From the NCBI GenBank assembly GCA_020073605.1, contig JAIQEW010000014.1:42038-106037 (forward strand): DNA of 64,000 nucleotides. The letters are read 5' to 3'. How positions within the stretch are numbered: the stretch's first letter is position 1; every line of letters starts with the position of its first letter. Positions 16,890 to 24,063 of this stretch are shown here, piece after piece. The notes below the pieces were generated by a model, which was not told the origin of the DNA, searched no databases, and was given only the letters and a program-made list of their open reading frames with translations. Source of the stretch: Terriglobia bacterium. Its GTDB lineage: Bacteria; Acidobacteriota; Terriglobia; Acidiferrales; UBA7541. Position numbers and translations under genes: made by a program.

Positions 16890-17963
16890 ATGCAGGACAT
16901 GGCGAACGAAGACATGACGAATCAGCCTTGCGGCGAGTGGCAGCCGCTGCTCATTCTGCTCGCGGCGGAAGGCGAACTCGATCCAGCCGACCAGGCGCGG
17001 CTTGCAGCGCACCTTTCGACTTGCGCTTCGTGCTCCGCGACGCTCCAGCGCGAAAATGAACTCCTCGCCCTTCTCGGTTCTCACCGCAACGAACCCGACG
17101 CCGCTCTGCTCGCTTCCTGCCGTGCAAGCCTCGAAGACGCGCTCGATCGTGAAGAAGAGCGCGGCTGGCTGCGCCGCACGTTCGGCTCGCTGCTCCCGGC
17201 GAACTGGCTCGCGCCGCGTCCGGCTTGGAGCGCAGCGGTCCTTCTGCTGATCGGTTTCAGCGTCGGCGTTTTCGGGCCTCGGTTCCTCCGCCATCCCGCA
17301 AATGCGGACACATCGAATGTTGCCGGCGTTTTGAACTCCGCCACGTCCCTCGCGCCTGTCGGTTCCCCGAATTCCGGCAGCTCGGCTGGTTCCGCTCTCA
17401 CATCCCTCGATTTGCACAGCGCGGACGTTGCCGGCATCAGCTTGTTTCCTTCCGGCGATGAAGGACCTGCTCGCGTCCAATTGCAGCTCAAGGCGCAGCG
17501 TCCGGTGATGGTCGAAGGCACCGTAAACGACGACGATGTGAAAGGCGTTCTGCTCGGCGTCCTGAAAAGCGGCGAGCGCTCCTGCCCGGATGTGCGCCTC
17601 GACGCCGTCGAGTGCCTCCGCGGACGCAGCAACGATCCCGATGTCCGCTCCGCTCTTTGCAACGTGGTCCGCACGGACCGCAATGCGGCCGTCCGGCTGA
17701 AGGCCCTCGAAGCGCTCAATAGCGCGGAGCCGCAAGAGATGGTCCGCCAGACTTTGCTCGACGCGCTGGTGGACGATCAGAATCCCGGCGTGCGCATCGA
17801 AGCCGTCAACGCGTTGCGCGACATGGCCGCAAAGGGCCAAGCCGCCTCGGACGATCGCATGCTCTCCGTGCTGCGCGACCGCATGCAGAAAGATCCCAAC
17901 ACCTACATTCGCCTGCAGAGCGCGGCAGCGATCCGCGATCTCGGCCCGCGCGAGAAGTTTTAG
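16890..17963 (+). CDS. Zinc-finger anti-sigma factor fused to HEAT-like repeats
   Basis: The 357-residue protein has an N-terminal anti-sigma zinc module (Cys14, then His41, Cys45, Cys48 in HLSTCASC), a single membrane helix near residues 112-130 (WSAAVLLLIGFSVGVFG), and a periplasmic C-terminal part. That part contains tandem HEAT-like helices from about residue 205 (SCPDVRLDAVECLRG, NAAVRLKALEAL, NPGVRIEAVNALRD, NTYIRLQSAAAIRDLG). The cytosolic zinc domain should bind the sigma factor encoded upstream. The HEAT repeats are an atypical sensor region and could bind a protein ligand. The downstream beta-helix gene starts two bases after the stop. Confidence 0.87.
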   Translation: MQDMANEDMTNQPCGEWQPLLILLAAEGELDPADQARLAAHLSTCASCSATLQRENELLALLGSHRNEPDAALLASCRASLEDALDREEERGWLRRTFGSLLPANWLAPRPAWSAAVLLLIGFSVGVFGPRFLRHPANADTSNVAGVLNSATSLAPVGSPNSGSSAGSALTSLDLHSADVAGISLFPSGDEGPARVQLQLKAQRPVMVEGTVNDDDVKGVLLGVLKSGERSCPDVRLDAVECLRGRSNDPDVRSALCNVVRTDRNAAVRLKALEALNSAEPQEMVRQTLLDALVDDQNPGVRIEAVNALRDMAAKGQAASDDRMLSVLRDRMQKDPNTYIRLQSAAAIRDLGPREKF

Positions 17964-17965
17964 CG

Positions 17966-19372
17966 ATGCGAGGCAACGTGACGGCTTCCGTTCTCCGGCG
18001 CGCTTCCAGGAAATCTCTTGCCGCGTTCTTCGTTGCGCCGCTGGCCGTCCTTGTTCTTTTCGTCGCAAGCGCCTCCGCGCACCGCAGAATGGCGTCTTCG
18101 GGCGGCGCTCATTCCGGGCCGCGCTTGACCTCCGAGTTGACGGGTTCGGTCCCCACGCATGAGGGCCAGCGCATCCACCTCTCCGCCGACCTCGGCAACG
18201 TCGTGATTCGCACGCAGAATTCCGGCAAAGTGGATTACCGCGTTCATCTCGAGACCGACGCCTCGCAGAAAGACGCCCAGCAACTCTTGAAAAGTTTCAC
18301 CGTGACGTCGCGCGAGACGCCCGATGAGGTGTACCTGAAGGCGCAAACATCGGCGCGCTCGACCGGCCGGCTCTGGGCGACGCTCTATCTGAATATTCCG
18401 AAAAGCGCCAGCCTCGAGGTCTCGACCGGTGGCGGCAACATCGACGCCGGCGAAATTGGCGGCCGCGCGGCGCTCTCGACTGCCGGCGGCAATATCACCG
18501 CGAGCGGCATCGGCGGCCCGGCGCGTCTCGATAGCGGCGGCGGCAACATCGTCGCACGGAGCGTCGCCGGAGAGTTGTTCGCCAATACGGGCGGCGGCCA
18601 TATCACCGTGGGTTCGGTCGGCGGCAGCGCCACGCTCCGCACCGGCGGCGGCCATATTCGCGTTACGTCGATTCAGGGAACGGCGCATCTGGAGACCGGC
18701 GGCGGGAATATCACGCTCGAACATTCCGGCGCCGAACTTGCCGCCGAAACCGGCGGCGGCGAAATCGAAATCGGTGAGGCCGCGGGGCTGGTCCGCGCGA
18801 AGACCGGTGGCGGAGGCATCCGCGTGGTTCGCATGTTCGGCCCGACCGATCTTGAAACGTCCGGCGGCAGCATCTATCTGACCCAGATCGATAGCGCGGT
18901 GAAAGCTTCCACGAGCGACGGCGGAATCACCGCGTGGTTTGTCGCCCCGGCGAAGCTGCCCGGCACCAGCGAATTGCAGAGCACCTCCGGGGACATCGTC
19001 GTGCATCTGCCGCGTTCGCTGCCCATCACGATCGACGCCCAGGTGCAGCGCGGCGATGAGCACCGCGTGATCGTCGATCCCGCTTTCCCGCTGAAAGTGA
19101 GCTACGGCGACTCTCCGAGGGGCGCTCGCACCGTTCGCGCCGAAGGCGCGCTCAATGGTGGCGGCGAGATCCTTCGCCTGCGCACTGTGGCGGGGAACAT
19201 CCAGTTCGTGCTCAGCGATGTGGACAAGCAGTCGCAAATTTACAAGCAGCAGATGTCGAAGCTCCAGCAGCAGATGGACCAGGTGCAGAAGACGTTGCAG
19301 CCGCAATCGAGTCCGATCGAAGGAGCGTCCGGCGGGTCGCAGCAGGGAACCGGAGAGAGCTCGCATCCGTAA
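17966..19372 (+). CDS. DUF4097-family secreted beta-helix protein with 18-residue repeats
   Basis: A 468-residue exported protein. It has a signal segment at residues 15-38, a beta-rich lead-in, then ten successive repeats of exactly 18 residues (residues 153-332), each with a TGGGxI-like core. A further beta region and a Gln-rich C-terminal coiled coil (YKQQMSKLQQQMDQVQKTL) follow. This is typical of DUF4097/putative auto-transporter adhesin-head proteins that form right-handed beta helices. It starts two bases after the anti-sigma stop, so it is coupled to that regulatory pair. The likely location is periplasm or cell surface. Function is unknown. Confidence 0.85.
   Translation: MRGNVTASVLRRASRKSLAAFFVAPLAVLVLFVASASAHRRMASSGGAHSGPRLTSELTGSVPTHEGQRIHLSADLGNVVIRTQNSGKVDYRVHLETDASQKDAQQLLKSFTVTSRETPDEVYLKAQTSARSTGRLWATLYLNIPKSASLEVSTGGGNIDAGEIGGRAALSTAGGNITASGIGGPARLDSGGGNIVARSVAGELFANTGGGHITVGSVGGSATLRTGGGHIRVTSIQGTAHLETGGGNITLEHSGAELAAETGGGEIEIGEAAGLVRAKTGGGGIRVVRMFGPTDLETSGGSIYLTQIDSAVKASTSDGGITAWFVAPAKLPGTSELQSTSGDIVVHLPRSLPITIDAQVQRGDEHRVIVDPAFPLKVSYGDSPRGARTVRAEGALNGGGEILRLRTVAGNIQFVLSDVDKQSQIYKQQMSKLQQQMDQVQKTLQPQSSPIEGASGGSQQGTGESSHP
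18422..18961 (+). repeat. Ten in-frame 54-bp repeats encoding 18-residue beta-helix rungs
   Basis: Each unit begins with a [S/T/D/N/R/E/K/A]-T/S-x-G-G-x-I core, for example STGGGNI, DSGGGNI, NTGGGHI, RTGGGHI, ETGGGNI, ETGGGEI, KTGGGGI. Spacing is exactly 18 residues for all ten units. The last units (ETSGGSI, STSDGGI) are degenerate, suggesting capping of the helix. Confidence 0.8.
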
Positions 19373-19478
19373 CACTGTTCGGGCATCCTGATGCTTTTGC
19401 AGGGCGCCGGTTCGATGAAAATGGAATAGCGGCCCGGGCCGCTGAAAGTCTCGGAAATTGCACAAAAGGGGGCGTACC

Positions 19479-20273
19479 GTGCAAACGACGACTCGATGCA
19501 ATTCGCTTTTCGCGATAGGGACAAAGCCGCTCGTGCTGCTGGCCTGCGTCCTTGCGATGGCTATTCCCGCTCTTGCGACCACCGAGCAGGTGTTCCACGA
19601 GACTTGCAAGCTGCCCGCGGGCGGCCACTTCCTTCTCGACAACGTGAACGGGTCGGTGCAGGTGGAGGGATGGGACCGCGACGAAGTGGAAATCCGCGCC
19701 GTGAAGACGTCGCAGAATGATCCGAGCGACGTGGACCTCGTGAAGATCGAAGTCGAAAGCCATCCGGGCGAAGTGGACGTCCACACGCGGTATCCCGAAG
19801 GAGCGGGCGCCGAGGTCGCGGTGGAATACGTGATCCACGTGCCGAATCGCGTCCTGCTCGGCAGCGTCGGCACCGTGAATGGAAGCGTGCGCGTGCACGG
19901 CGTGGATGGTGGCGGAGAACTCCGCTCCGTGAATGGCAACGTGGAAGTGACGGAAAGCTCCGGCCGGTTCAACGCGAAGACCACCAACGGCAACCTGCGG
20001 CTCGAGCTGCGCCATTTGATCGACGGCGCGCCGATGAATCTTGAAACCGTCAACGGCTCGGTGGTTCTCGGGCTTCCCTCGAACGCGAGCGCGGACCTGA
20101 ACGTCCGTAACATGAACGGCGAGTTGTATTCCGAGTTCCCGGTCACTTCCACCACCGCGCTTCCGGGCGCGCGGACGTACCGCGGAAGGCTCGGCCACGG
20201 CGGCGGCGCACCCATCTCCGTGCGCACCGTCAATGGCGGCATCCGACTCCTGCTCGAACATCCCGGCGTCTGA
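19479..20273 (+). CDS. DUF4097-family secreted protein
   Basis: A 264-residue exported protein with a signal segment (PLVLLACVLAMAIPALA). It then has a beta-rich domain in which short VNGS/VNGN motifs recur (LDNVNGSVQVEG, GTVNGSVRVHG, RSVNGNVEVTE, ETVNGSVVLGL, RTVNGGIRLLL), the usual DUF4097 signature. The start is taken as the GTG at 19479, after AAAGGGGGCG; an upstream TTG at 19458 is less likely. It ends the sigma/anti-sigma operon. The function of this family is not established; a surface or periplasmic polymer role is inferred. Confidence 0.8.
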   Translation: MQTTTRCNSLFAIGTKPLVLLACVLAMAIPALATTEQVFHETCKLPAGGHFLLDNVNGSVQVEGWDRDEVEIRAVKTSQNDPSDVDLVKIEVESHPGEVDVHTRYPEGAGAEVAVEYVIHVPNRVLLGSVGTVNGSVRVHGVDGGGELRSVNGNVEVTESSGRFNAKTTNGNLRLELRHLIDGAPMNLETVNGSVVLGLPSNASADLNVRNMNGELYSEFPVTSTTALPGARTYRGRLGHGGGAPISVRTVNGGIRLLLEHPGV

Positions 20274-20736
20274 CTTCGGGCCTCGATATAGTGGCGATTA
20301 GAAACGGTCCCGATCGTTTGTTTTCTTGCGGTTAGAGGTGTTTCTAATTCCGGCGATTGGCGATTAGAAATGAGTGCGGCCAGGGGGCCGCTCCGTCTTC
20401 CGAGACCTTCCAGCTTTCTGCCGAATTTTGCGAACTTGTCCATCGCGACCATGGTTGTAGAGGGGAGAGCGCCTGTCAAGCGTGCGTCCCTGTGGACTGT
20501 CCTGGACGCTCGATGCTGGAGGCTGGATGCTAGAGGTGTTTTGAAGCGACCCGTCGCACTCTTCACGCCTGCGGCGGACGAAGGGACGTCACCTGATAGC
20601 GCGTGTGAAGATCATCACAGCCTATATTCATCATTGCTCGGCTCCTTTTTCCGAGCCCTGGTCGCCGAACACCTACCAAGTCTACTCGAAGCTAAGAGCC
20701 GACAACGTCATCTAATCAGCCTACGTGCGCCACCCT
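20274..20736. other. Gene-free region with short inverted and direct repeats
   Basis: No convincing gene is present. CGATTAGAAA occurs twice (near 20295 and 20359), and TTTCTAAT near 20341 is its inverted partner, so a hairpin with a roughly 40-base loop is possible. A second micro-repeat, CTGGAGGCTGGATGCTAGAG, lies near 20517. A short antisense frame and a 142-codon plus-strand frame overlap here, but neither has a protein-like sequence or ribosome binding site. The region may be decayed repeat sequence between the sigma module and the RHS patch. Confidence 0.5.
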
Positions 20737-21015
20737 CTATGGGGAACATGTCAGTACGACATGTATCAGAATTAGGTCATCACGACGCGTACCGCTGATG
20801 CACCAAACATTCTTGTGGCCAGAAACCGGGACGGGAAGATCGCCAGCTGAGAGCTGTTTTCTGACCTCTGAGCGAGCACCAGCCGGAAATCCCTGTTTCC
20901 CCAAGGATTCCCTTTCGCTCCAACGCTGAACGGCTACGGCTGGTGTGTCGGCCTCGATTTGAGAGATATGGGTGCTGCCTCGGAATTCGGCAAGAATTGT
21001 GTATAAGTGTTCCAT
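20737..21015 (-). CDS. Putative immunity protein for the adjacent RHS tip, 92 residues
   Basis: Not matched to a named family. A small protein starting MEHLYTILAEFRGSTHISQI, with a beta-alpha-beta look (EADTPAVAVQRWSE) and ending in VWCISGTRRDDLILIHVV. It starts eight bases after the stop of the RHS tip gene on the same strand, the standard position of a polymorphic-toxin immunity gene. The immunity role is inferred from position alone. The composition is less GC-rich than flanking genes. Confidence 0.6.
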   Translation of the reverse strand: MEHLYTILAEFRGSTHISQIEADTPAVAVQRWSERESLGKQGFPAGARSEVRKQLSAGDLPVPVSGHKNVWCISGTRRDDLILIHVVLTCSP

Positions 21016-21023
21016 GACTGCTC

Positions 21024-21683
21024 CTAACGCTCCTGCGGGCCTTTGTGCTTTCGCCCGTGGGTTTCTGATTTCCGCTGGCGTTGAACCTCCCGCCTAAGCT
21101 GATTCTCAACCTTTTTGAGACGCTCCTTATCCACAGGTGCCTTGTTTGGCTTCGAGCGCAACTGGTCGCGCTCCTTACGAAGTTGATCGGCCTTCGATGC
21201 CGCGCTCTGTTGCCGTTCTTCGTTGATCTTACGGTCGTCTCGTCCACCGCCTTTTCTTGCGCCACCAGAAGCCGCTCTGGGTTCCGGTTCTTCTTTTGTC
21301 TCTTCCAGTGCCGTGGGGGGCGGCTTTGGCGGAGTCGGCTTTGGAGGGGGCCCCGCGTTGCCATAGTGTTTCTTAGCCTCATATACCCCCACTCCTATCG
21401 CTGCGCCCGCCGCGGCTCCTGCGAGCGCACCCCACAGGCCGCCTTCCTCCCCGATTTCGGCGCCCGTCTCGGCTCCTCCCTCCGCAGCTTCCGCGGCGGT
21501 CATGCCTTCCGCTGCCTCCGCTCCCTCAGCTGCCTCTGGCTCCGCGACTGCGGTGCCGTCGCCATGTCCGTCAAGGTCGGCGAAAGTCTCAGGGTTGTCG
21601 CTGACCATAGCGTAGAGATTCAGGGCGGGTGGCCCACCCTTTCCGACGCTAGTACTTCCCGTAATTGACCGAGAGCCCAGCAA
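21024..21683 (-). pseudogene. Truncated RHS C-terminal tip with a toxin-like tail
   Basis: The 219-residue frame begins just before the RHS core hallmark ALNLYAMVSDNPETFADLDGHG. Everything upstream of that hallmark, normally hundreds to thousands of residues of YD repeats, is missing. After the core comes an Ala/Glu/Gly-rich linker with a short hydrophobic stretch (ALAGAAAGAAIGVGVY), a proline-rich spacer, and a charged C-terminal module (KADQLRKERDQLRSKPNKAP ... QLRREVQRQRKSETHGRKHKG). The tail looks like a polymorphic-toxin tip; its activity is not identified. A REP-like palindrome lies at the truncation point. The gene is probably a silent cassette, or dead. Confidence 0.7.
21627..21639. 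repeat. REP-like 13-bp near-palindrome, copy 2
   Basis: GGGTGGCCCACCC is the exact reverse complement of the copy at 15647-15659. It overlaps the codons immediately before the RHS hallmark NLYA, at the point where the RHS protein is truncated. Confidence 0.6.
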
Positions 21684-21734
21684 GATGGTACCACTTCGGC
21701 AGTTTCACTCGGAGTTCACTCCACGCCGGTGGGT

Positions 21735-21765
21735 GCCCCATCCTTCGATGTGTGAAGGGTGGGGC
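21735..21765. repeat. REP-like hairpin upstream of the RAYT transposase
   Basis: GCCCCATCCTT at 21735-21745 pairs with AAGGGTGGGGC at 21755-21765, with a nine-base loop and one G-T wobble. It sits just before the transposase start. The AAGGGTGGG arm is shared with the two downstream copies at 22376 and 22522, so the transposase is flanked by related palindromes. Confidence 0.7.
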
Positions 21766-21782
21766 CTTTCGGGGTCTGTCAA

Positions 21783-22319
21783 GTGCCGAAGCGATTGCAG
21801 CGCCGCTATGGACAGCACCACTTGCACTTCATCACGTGCAGTTGCTACCGTCGCCTTCCACTTCTCCGCTCAGTCCGCGCACGCAATCTCTTCCTGAAAA
21901 TCCTCGACGAGGTCCGTCATCGTTACGCGTTCGCTCTGATTGGCTACGTGGTGATGCCCGAGCATTTCCATATTTTGATCGGCGAGCCGAAGATCGGCAC
22001 GCCTTCAACCGTGATGCAAGTACTGAAGCAGCGCGTCTCGAAAGGGCTCCGTGCGCGACAGCGCAAGCGCATGCCGGCATCGCAATTGCGTCTATGGACC
22101 GAACCGCCGGAGGGGAGGCTGCGCAGTTTCTGGCAGCGGCGCTTCTACGATTTCAATGTGTGGAGCATCCAGAAAAGGAACGAGAAGCTGCACTACATGC
22201 ATCTCAACCCTGTGAAGCGAAGGCTAGTGAAGGATCCGAAGCTGTGGCTCTGGAGCAGCTACCGGTTTTACAGATATGGTGAAGAAAGCATATGCACACC
22301 GAACCCACTTCCGTGGTAG
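21783..22319 (+). mobile_element. REP-associated tyrosine transposase (RAYT, Y1 family)
   Basis: A 178-residue Y1 transposase. The metal-binding HUH motif is His61-Phe-His63 (VVMPEHFHIL), and the catalytic tyrosine is probably Tyr122 (FWQRRFYDFNVWS). These are followed by the family tail (KLHYMHLNPVKRRLV, LWLWSSYRFY). The preferred start is the GTG at 21783, giving MPKRLQRRYG. RAYT proteins are single-copy relatives of IS200/IS605 TnpA that cut at REP palindromes. The gene is flanked on both sides by hairpins sharing AAGGGTGGG, as expected for its own REP/BIME set. It appears intact. Confidence 0.88.
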
Positions 22320-22333
22320 CGACCCGAACTGCG

Positions 22334-22450
22334 CAAAACTTGTGATGGGAAAACCCGTCCCACCCTTACAAAGCAAAGGGTGGGGCACCCAACGGTGTGA
22401 ATTGGACTCAATGAGGAGAGTGACAACCGTGCTCGTTGTTGGCGCGGAAT
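22334..22450 (+). repeat. REP-containing direct repeat unit A (117 bp)
   Basis: Matches 22480-22596 with an offset of 146 bases. In the last 103 bases the two copies differ at only two positions; the first 14 bases are more diverged. The core hairpin is CCCACCCTT-ACAAAGCA-AAGGGTGGG, a nine-bp stem with an eight-base loop. Confidence 0.85.
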
Positions 22451-22479
22451 TGAACCGAAGAGTCAGCAGGGATGTCCCC

Positions 22480-22596
22480 CAAAACTTACGAACGGAAAAC
22501 CCGTCCCACCCTTACAAAGCAAAGGGTGGGGCACCCAACGGTGTGAATTGGACTCAATGAGAAGAGTGACAACCGTGCTCGTTGTTGACGCGGAAT
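22480..22596 (+). repeat. REP-containing direct repeat unit B (117 bp)
   Basis: Second unit of the pair, with the same hairpin CCCACCCTT-ACAAAGCA-AAGGGTGGG. A 29-base spacer separates it from unit A. The near-identity suggests a recent duplication of a BIME-like element. Confidence 0.85.
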
Positions 22597-22652
22597 CAAC
22601 CTGAGGAATTAGAATGGTGGGCCACCCGCCCACGGCGCACTCAGGGCGAGGC

Positions 22653-22674
22653 GCACAGACAGGAGTGTCTGTGC
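22653..22674. repeat. Perfect 9-bp stem hairpin GCACAGACA-GGAG-TGTCTGTGC
   Basis: GCACAGACA at 22653-22661 pairs exactly with TGTCTGTGC at 22666-22674 around a GGAG loop. It differs in sequence from the AAGGGTGGG palindromes, so it is probably a second REP class. It lies about 100 bases from the 3' end of the secreted-protein gene and could also act as an RNA 3'-end hairpin. Confidence 0.65.
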
Positions 22675-22775
22675 CACAAAGGCGACAGCAGATCCCGCCT
22701 TCGTTCGCCACGGCGAACTCCGGCGGGCAGGCCCTCGTCCCGCAAACCCATCCGGGACGCGAAGAGCGCGGATTG

Positions 22776-23486
22776 TCACTCCCTTACGATTTCGGCGTTG
22801 GTGCTGGGGGCGGCGATGCGGACGAGGCGCGCGCCGTCGAGATAGAGATCGACTTCGAGGTCTTCGGTCTTCACGGTGAGTTCTTCGAGTTTCTTGCCGC
22901 CGACGTCCTGCGCGCCGAGCGATTCGACGGTGACGCTGCCGGGCGTCAATTCCTGCGGGACGAGCACGGAAAAAGTCTGCGCGCCCTTTTTGTCGTGGTC
23001 GTAGAGCCGCGCGAGCACGGCGTACTGGTGATAGAGGTTGTTGTCGAGGATCACGATCTGAGGGGAATTGAACGTGAGCTGCTGCGTGAACGGCCGTCTG
23101 CCTTCGAGGCGCAATTCGATCGTGGCCGTCGAGCCGCTGAAGCCGATGGTGGCGGAAGCCTTCTTGGCGCCCTCGGTGGACCATTCGTAATGCGCTGGAG
23201 TGCCGTCGGCGTGGAGTTCGAGAGTTCCCGAGACGTGCATCGTGCCGTCGGGCGATTGAATGTCCGACGTTCCGCGAGCGACCCAGTTGCCGCTGCTCGG
23301 CCCGATCTCAAACTGTTCCTTTCCCATCTGCTGCCCGTTGACGAAGATTTTGAAATTTCCTTTTTCCGGGGCGAAGAGCGACGCCGACTTCACGCCGGCC
23401 GGAGAGGATGCCGCAAAGGCGAGCAGGGCGGCGAGCGCGGTGGCGAGCGCCGCAGCCGCAAGAAAGCGCCTCTTCGAGTGTGTCAT
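22776..23486 (-). CDS. Secreted protein of unknown function (DUF3108/DUF6134-like pattern)
   Basis: A 236-residue exported protein with a long Ala/Leu signal segment (residues 6-30). A mostly beta mature part follows, including NFKIFVNGQQMGKEQFEIG, which resembles the first strands of DUF3108-type periplasmic proteins, though identity is not certain. The start overlaps the shikimate kinase stop by four bases (ATGA), so it is translationally coupled to aroK. No catalytic motif is seen. Function unknown. Confidence 0.75.
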   Translation of the reverse strand: MTHSKRRFLAAAALATALAALLAFAASSPAGVKSASLFAPEKGNFKIFVNGQQMGKEQFEIGPSSGNWVARGTSDIQSPDGTMHVSGTLELHADGTPAHYEWSTEGAKKASATIGFSGSTATIELRLEGRRPFTQQLTFNSPQIVILDNNLYHQYAVLARLYDHDKKGAQTFSVLVPQELTPGSVTVESLGAQDVGGKKLEELTVKTEDLEVDLYLDGARLVRIAAPSTNAEIVRE

Positions 23487-24028
23487 ACGGTCACCTTCGG
23501 AAAAATCCCTAGCGCCAGAATCTGTTCGACGACGCGCGGCGGTTCGGCGTGGCTATCGACGCAATAATCGGCGAGTTCGTACGTCGGCAGGCGCTCCTCG
23601 TAGAGGCGGCGGAAACTGGCTTCGTCGCGAAAGAGCGGCCGGTCGGTGATTTGCGCGCAGCGATGCAGGAGGTCCTCGATGGGGCAGCGTAGCCAGATCA
23701 GCACCGCGCCGTGCTCGCGCAGCAGCGCCAGATTTTGCGGCTGGGCGATTGTCCCTCCGCCGAGCGAGACGATTCGCGGCTTCTGCGTCTCGACGGCTTC
23801 GGCCACGATACGCGCGAGCTGCTCGCTTTCGATCCTGCGGAATTCCGCCTCGCCTTTGCGCGCGAAAATCTCGGGGATGCTGAGGCCCGCCGCCTCGGTG
23901 ATGCGCTTATCCAGGTCGATATTCGGCCATCCGAGCTGGCTTGCGAGCAGGCGCGCGGTGGTGGATTTGCCGCTGCCCATGAATCCGGTCAGGCAGACGA
24001 GCTTGCGAGGGCGAGTATCGGTTGTCAT
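23483..24028 (-). CDS. aroK: Shikimate kinase
   Basis: A 181-residue cytosolic kinase that phosphorylates shikimate at the 3-hydroxyl in the chorismate pathway. It has the P-loop GFMGSGKS (residues 15-22), the shikimate-binding DLDKRI and ExRRIE-type region (FRRIESEQLAR), the GGGT motif (SLGGGTIAQP), and the lid TDRPLF. The start is the ATG at 24028; the longer frame upstream is antisense to the neighbouring gene. It is the only aromatic-pathway gene in the window and is coupled to an unrelated secreted protein, so it is not in a classical aro operon. Confidence 0.93.
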   Translation of the reverse strand: MTTDTRPRKLVCLTGFMGSGKSTTARLLASQLGWPNIDLDKRITEAAGLSIPEIFARKGEAEFRRIESEQLARIVAEAVETQKPRIVSLGGGTIAQPQNLALLREHGAVLIWLRCPIEDLLHRCAQITDRPLFRDEASFRRLYEERLPTYELADYCVDSHAEPPRVVEQILALGIFPKVTV

Positions 24029-24063
24029 TGGATTCGAAGCGCGTTGCGCCGCGATTCGGGCAA

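Larger units (their letters stand above)
22320..22775. other. Repeat-filled intergenic region downstream of the RAYT gene
   Basis: No gene is supported. The region holds two 117-bp direct repeat units, a copy of the GGTGGGCCACC palindrome at 22616-22626, and a nine-bp-stem hairpin at 22653-22674. Short ORFs on both strands are by-products of the repeat. It separates the RAYT gene from the converging secreted-protein gene. Confidence 0.7.

Noticed and set aside
17960..20566. 868-codon antisense ORF over the DUF4097 genes
   Set aside because: The opposite strand carries clear DUF4097 proteins with signal peptides and regular repeats. The antisense product is low-complexity and unrelated to any fold; it results from GC-rich codon use.
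20370..20798. 142-codon plus-strand ORF in the gene-free region
   Set aside because: No ribosome binding site and no protein-like pattern; the 3' part runs antisense into the putative immunity gene.
22463..22711. Short ORFs on both strands within the 117-bp repeats
   Set aside because: They arise from repeat sequence, lack ribosome binding sites and have no homology-like pattern.
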